Source: Clitoria ternatea (Eukaryota > Streptophyta > Magnoliopsida > Fabales > Fabaceae). Taken from it: a stretch of 64,000 nucleotides of DNA. Under the pieces are notes generated by a model that was given only the letters and a program-made list of their open reading frames with translations, did no database searches and was not told the DNA's origin. The DNA lies in the NCBI GenBank assembly GCA_037962975.1, contig CM075673.1:117633001-117697000 (forward strand), in the 5' to 3' direction. The position numbers and the translations under genes were made by a program. Each line of letters starts with the position of its first letter. The stretch's first letter is position 1. Positions 59,168-64,000 of the stretch are shown here, in pieces.

Positions 59168-60837
59168 AAAGAAAATAAAATAAAAAAAGAGAGCGAAAAA
59201 TATATATATTGAAAAAAAAGTATATTTATTTTTTTAAAAAAAAGCAAAAAAATAATAATTGCATAGTGACTGTATGTATAGTGACCGTGGAATAGTACCC
59301 CTTCTCTATTTCTATAAATACTCAATCTCTCTTCATTTCCTACCACACCTCTCCTTTCATCAACCTTCTTCCATAATTTTTCTCAAGCAATGGCCAATAG
59401 ATACCGAAGCCAAGAGTAAAGAATAAGGGAGGGAAACCGATGTTTGGTGACTACCTTCTTGCTCCTTGTAGCATGAGTAGTAATTTATCTTTATTGAATA
59501 TTTTATTTATGGTCACATGTGTAATAAATAATTTATGTTTCCATAAGAGTAAGTGATTACTTATTTGTATTCAAAATTTAAAAAAAATTAAAAAAAGGAC
59601 CCAAAAAAATAGATCTGAAAAAAAAACAAAATGGGCCTAAAAAAAAGGTAAAAAAAAAGAGGTCAAAAATAAAAAAACCAAAATGGGCAAAAAAATCTAA
59701 AAAAAATTCAAAAAAAAGAAAAATAAAAAAGAAAAAGAAAAAAGAAAAGAAGTTTTCGGTGGTTTATTGAGGTGGGACCTAGTTTGGTTGGATAATTGGA
59801 GAAAATTGGGGAAATTGACATCAAATTTGGACAAATTTGAAAAGTAGAAAAGTGATGTCATTTTATGAGGAATCTAAGGCCAATTTTCTTCTATAAATAT
59901 GACATGATGCTAAGGTATTTGGGAGAGAAAAACAAAAAAATAGGTGAAAAAGTGTTAAATTTTTATGAGATTTTTTAAAAGTTTTTGCTTTAAAAAATTA
60001 TGTTATGGAAATGTTGTTACGAGAGTGAGTGTGTTACTCTAGTATGTCTTAGTATGTGAGTTTTGTGAGCTAAAATATTGTCTAAGTGTTATAACCGGTG
60101 TCCAAACACCTTTGAATCGAGTACAAACGAAGCCAAAAGCAAAGGGAATCTATACGAAATTGATTTTCCGACTTCCGTTCTGGTTCCTCTTTAATTGTTT
60201 TTGTACTAAGGTATTTTTTTGTTAACACAAGAATATTTATTTATCTTTATTTATTTGTCTTTATTTAATTGTTATTTATTTTTCTATACTTTTATTTTTC
60301 TTTATTTATAATTCTACACTTTATTTTCCCGTACTTTATTTTTCTGCAATTATTTATCTATTTATTTATTTTTCTACATTTTATCTTTATTTATGTATTT
60401 ATTTGTACTTTTATTCATATTTATTTACTTTTTTGCACTTTTATTTTTCTTTATTTACTTTTCTGCACTTTTATTTTTGTTAATTTATTTTCCTGCACTT
60501 TATTTATCCACACTTTATATTTATGCAATTATTAGTTTATTTATTTATTTTCTGTATTTTTATTTTTATTTATTTTTCTGCCCTTTTATTTTTATTTATT
60601 TATTTTTCTGCCCTTTATTTTTATGTATTTATTTTTCTGTCCTTTTTTTCTATTTATTTATTTTTCTACCCTTTATTTTTATGTATCCACACTTTATATT
60701 TATGCTTATCTTTTTAACCATTTTCTTACACAATTCAATCATAATTTAATTAAATGACTAAAACAAGAATTAAAACTAAATCATTACATAATTAATATTA
60801 AACTTAACAATATTTGATGAATTGAGTTAAATTAGAG
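59113..60837 (+). mobile_element. Probable Ogre LTR remnant, plus strand
   Basis: TGAACACCTATTT at 59,113 matches the start of the minus-strand Ogre LTR. TATA-like motifs occur in CTATTTCTATAAATACTC (near 59,316) and TTCTATAAATATGAC (near 59,893), and the stretch is otherwise low complexity. The LTR end (GGTCGCGACA) is missing: the sequence passes through a T-rich repeat into integrase coding sequence, with no primer site, ORF1, gag or RT. Assignment by start word, TATA and context. Confidence 0.4.
60260..60715. repeat. T-rich short-period repeat (TTTATTTATTTTTCTGCCC type)
   Basis: About 450 bp of imperfect units of TTTATTTTTCTGC(A/C)C separated by TTTATTTA blocks. It yields hydrophobic ORFs in all frames, which are not genes. 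Confidence 0.85.
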
Positions 60838-61770
60838 ATGAATTTATTAAGTCTTTTCAAGACTTATCACATGGCGGAAGCTAACAAAATCATGAAGAAT
60901 GTTCATGAAGGACCTTTCGGAACACATGCAAGTGGGCATTCAATGGCAAGAAAAATTCTCAGATCTGGATATTATTGGATGACGATGAAAAATGATTGTC
61001 ATAACTATGCCAAGAAATGTCACAAAGTGTCAAACCTATGCAGACAACATTCATGCACCACCATCTTCTCTGCACGTTCTAACTGTGCCTTGGCCTTTTG
61101 CTATGTGGGGCATAGATGTTATTGGTCCCATTGAACCAAAAGCATCGAATGGGCATCGTTTTATTCTTGTGGCCATTGATTACTTCGCTAAGTGGGTTGA
61201 AGCAGCTTCCTATACCAACGTGACTAAAAATGTTGTGGTCAAATTCATCAAGAGAGAATTGATTTGCAGATATGGTTTGCCAAGTCAAATCATCATTGAT
61301 AATGACACAAACCTGAATAATAAAATGATGGATGAACTCTGTGAGGAATTCAAAATCAAACACCTCAATTCATCTCCATACAGACCCAAGATGAATATAG
61401 CGGTGGAAGCTGCTAACAAAAATATAAAGAAAATCATATAAAAGATGGTTGAAACCTACAAAGACTGGAGTGAGTTGCTTCCTTTTGCTTTACGCGGGTA
61501 TCGTACCTTTGTACGAACTTCGACAGGGGCAACACCCTTCTCATTGGTGTATGGTATGGAAGCTGTTTTACCAATATAAGTGGAAATTCCATCTTTAAAA
61601 ATAATCATGGATGCCAAATTAGAAGAAGCTGAATGGGTTCGATTCCGGTATGATCAACTAAATTTAATTGATGGGACAAGGTCGCACTTTCAATTTAAAT
61701 GGGCATGTGAGGAACAAAAAAAAAGAGGAAAAGAAAAAGAAGTAAAAATAATGCTCGATAGGCTGAAAAC
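60838..61770 (+). pseudogene. Second Ogre-like integrase fragment
   Basis: It starts abruptly at MAEANKIMKNVHEGPFGTHA, equivalent to the integrase zinc region of the element at 22.7 kb. It continues with WGIDVIGPIEPKASNGH, KWVEAASYTNVTKNVV, IIDNDTNLNNK (IIDN rather than the usual ITDN) and VEAANKNIKKI, then GATPFSLVYGMEAVLP and a divergent tail. A one-base insertion near 61,028 shifts the frame in the zinc region, and nonsense codons follow KKII (about 61,439) and VLPI (about 61,577). RT and RNase H are absent upstream. Confidence 0.88.
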
Positions 61771-62484
61771 CTGAAAGGGCGGCCTAGGCAAAAGTTAGAG
61801 CGACCCAGTGAGTCAAAAACCTGAAAGGGCAGCTCAGGCAAAAGTTAGGGTCAAATTTATGTAATATGAATAAGACCTCTAACTCAAGAAGTGTAAATCC
61901 AAGATAGGGCACGTGAATCATCGTCGAACTTACCTTCTCAAAAGCAAGGTCGAAGGGTAAACATGAAGTCGTGTTGGGGATTCAGATTCTCGCTAGTCTC
62001 AAAGATTCACTGGAGGATCTATAAACCCTCCATGTTTCATCTAACCTTGATCTGTTCTATATGACCTCGTTCATTTTATTTATTTTCCTTGTTCTCCTTT
62101 CTCTGTGCTTGTTTAACATGCATGAATAAAATTCACCCTCTTCGATACATGTTATGAATTTTGTTGATCTGATAAAAACATGCGTTTTAATAAAATAAAT
62201 GGAAGAATGGTAAACATTTAAAGTCGTGAGGGACATGGTGCTCTTACTACTCGACCTCATCTTGGGCGATTATCACAGAGACTCGGCCAGGCACGCACTC
62301 CAAGGCTATGGTTGCCTCGTTCGTTCTGCTTCGTCCATGAGTCATCTTGAGGATCACGGTCTCAAAGGGATCTACCAGAATTTTAATTCATTCTCTACAT
62401 TACTTACCCCTTTCTCATAAAGGTTGATAAAAAAGGACAATCATGTCAAGTCTTGCCACTTCTCAAGTTTCTCTTCCCTAGTGA

Positions 62485-62870
62485 AACTGCAATCGCCTAA
62501 GCAGGCACCTTCAAAGTCTCCTCTTCAACTGCTAAAGCTGGCACTTTTCAAGTTTCTCCTCCCCATTGAAACTGCAATCGCCTAAGCAGGCACCTTCAAA
62601 GTCTCCTCCTCAACGGCTAAAGCTGGCACTTTTCAAGTTTCTCTTTCCCAGTGGAACCACAATCGCCAAAGCTGGCACTTTAAGAAGACCCTTCCTCAAT
62701 CGCCAAAGCTGGCACCTTTCAGGGTTTTCTTCCTTAATCGCCAAAGCTGGCACCTTTCAGGGTTTTCTTCTCAATCGCCAAAGCTGGCACCTTTCAGGGT
62801 TTTCTTCTCAATCGCTAAAGCTGGCACCTTTCAGGGTTTTCTTCTCAATCGCCAAAGCTGGCTTCTCTCA
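62485..62870. repeat. Minisatellite: 85-bp dimers passing into 37-bp monomers
   Basis: The first part has two 85-bp periods (CGCCTAAGCAGGCACC at 62,494 and 62,579), each made of two related halves. The second part has CGCCAAAGCTGGCACC-type units starting at 62,701, 62,739, 62,776, 62,813 and 62,850 (spacings 38, 37, 37, 37). Confidence 0.92.
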
Positions 62871-62989
62871 AGTTACTTTTAATAGATCGCCGAAGCTGGC
62901 GTCTTTTAAGTTTCTTTTCATAAATTACCAAAGTCGTTGTCTTTCAAGCTTCTTTCCAAAAAGAAAACTGGCACCCTTTACCTTCCAGT

Positions 62990-63310
62990 CGCCTAACAAG
63001 GAACCTTTTACTTTTCAGTCGCCTAATAAGGCACCCTTTTACTTTCTAACCGCCTAACAAGGCACCCTTTACCTTCCAGTCGCCTAACAAGGCACCCTTT
63101 TACTTTCCAACCGCCTAACAAGGCACCCTTTGCCTTCCAGTCGCCTAACAAGGCACCCTTTTACTTTCCAACCGCCTAACAAGGCACCCTTTACTTTCCA
63201 GTCGCCTAACAAGGCACCTTTTACTTTCCAGTCGCCTAACAAGGCACCCTTTACTTTCCAGTCACTTAACAAGGCACCCTTTTCCTTCCAGTCGCCGAAT
63301 GAGGCACCCT
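62990..63310. repeat. Minisatellite: 30/31-bp units with alternating dimer structure
   Basis: CGCCTAACAAGGCACCC units start at 62,990, 63,020, 63,051, 63,081, 63,112, 63,142, 63,173, 63,203, 63,233, 63,263 and 63,293. In the middle of the array 30- and 31-bp units alternate (CCAGTCGCC versus CCAACCGCC), a 61-bp higher-order unit. The last copies are plain 30-bp monomers. Confidence 0.93.
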
Positions 63311-64000
63311 TTATTTCCAGCCTACCGAGGGTCAACCCCAATCTTTTCATCTCCGGTCAATTGAGAATTGGCCCCCAATCCTCTCACCTCCTGTTAACTG
63401 AAAGACAATCCTTTCGCTTCCTGTCATCCCAAAAGATAATTCCCAGTTAACCACTTCCTGCTGAAACTGGTGCACCGCCCCAATTCTATTTACTAAAAAA
63501 AACAAAAAAACAAACAAAAAAACAAAAAAAAACAAAAAAACAAAAAAAGAGAAAAAAAAGAAAATGATGTTGACACCAGCCTGAAAAGGGTTTCAACCAC
63601 GACTGAGGTTGAAGGAAAGAGAAAACAGGACGGCATCCAAGAATGGTGTCATGGCCTCTATGTTGGAATCTGATGCACTTGGTTCAGTCTAAACTTTAGT
63701 CGTCATAAGGGACGATGTCTCATTCCTTACACCGGTTACAACTCAATTTGAGGTCTACATCGGTTAGAACCAGATGCACTTGGTTCGATTTGGTGATAAG
63801 GAAAGATATTGGCTCAATTCAGTTGGCCGTTATTAAAGGACAATGTGGGTTTTATTGATTCGGAATTCAAGTGCAATTGATGAGATTAGACAATGTTATT
63901 TCAAGTTATTATTTATCATACGTCGGTCACAGGTCAATCATGGCATTCTTGGAAATTAAAAAAACAGAGGCAGAGGTTCATGGGGAATATCCCGTTCGAT

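Larger units (their letters stand above)
61771..64000 (+). mobile_element. Ogre-like 3' untranslated region with minisatellites (runs off the window)
   Basis: Downstream of the integrase remnant come two copies of an AACCTGAAAGGGC-GC..AGGCAAAAGTTAG block (about 61,763-61,850). Further on are tandem arrays (62,485-62,870 and 62,990-63,310), an A-rich stretch (63,493-63,565) and a segment with repeated CACTTGGTTC words (63,670-63,800). Ogre/Tat elements are known to carry hypervariable tandem repeats between pol and the 3' LTR. No LTR start is seen before the window ends. Confidence 0.65.

Noticed and set aside
60269..60749. Hydrophobic ORFs looking like membrane proteins
   Set aside because: They translate a T-rich short-period repeat in several frames.
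62566..63450. ORFs on both strands with repeated FTFQSPNKAP or GDWKVKGALL peptides; possible CRISPR-like array
   Set aside because: The 30/31-bp and 37-bp units are contiguous tandem repeats without unique spacers, in a plant retrotransposon 3' region; the ORFs are by-products.

Overview
This is plant nuclear DNA: spliced genes, AT-rich spacers, and nested LTR retrotransposons, hAT, CACTA-like and Mutator-like elements. The giant Ogre (Tat lineage, Ty3/gypsy) element, the DCL2-type Dicer and the HAWAIIAN SKIRT-type F-box gene point to a dicot. A legume is my best guess (inference; no species marker was read).

Layout. 1-0.75 kb: tail of a copia-like LTR. 1.9-5.0 kb: a hAT element with 8-bp target duplication and a dead transposase. 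5.7-7.0 kb: an alcohol dehydrogenase-like pseudogene with a foldback MITE in one intron. 8.0-12.6 kb: a CACTA-like remnant split by a 4.3-kb solo LTR. 14.6-19.2 kb: a Dicer-like 2 gene that lacks the helicase half but has ten consistent exons, an open frame of 749 codons and all RNase III catalytic acidic residues. 20.9-42.5 kb (minus strand): an Ogre element with 5' LTR, tRNA-Arg primer site, ORF1, gag, protease, a spliceable intron, RT, two RNase H domains and integrase. It is split in gag by a 7.0-kb chromovirus-like element with two 1021-bp LTRs. 48.2-49.4 kb: the HAWAIIAN SKIRT-like F-box gene, intact. 50.8-51.3 kb: a Mutator-type MITE. 51.9-59.1 kb: stacked LTR fragments, including a 3.6-kb solo LTR nested in a relative of the 8-kb solo LTR. 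59.1-64.0 kb (plus strand): a rearranged second Ogre-like fragment with integrase and a 3' region full of minisatellites.

Only two loci look like functional host genes: the truncated DCL2-like gene and the F-box gene. Both families bear on small-RNA pathways in Arabidopsis (DCL2 makes 22-nt siRNAs; HWS influences the miRNA pathway), but nothing here shows that they are functionally linked. The most noteworthy object is the helicase-less Dicer with its own short first exon and TATA box.
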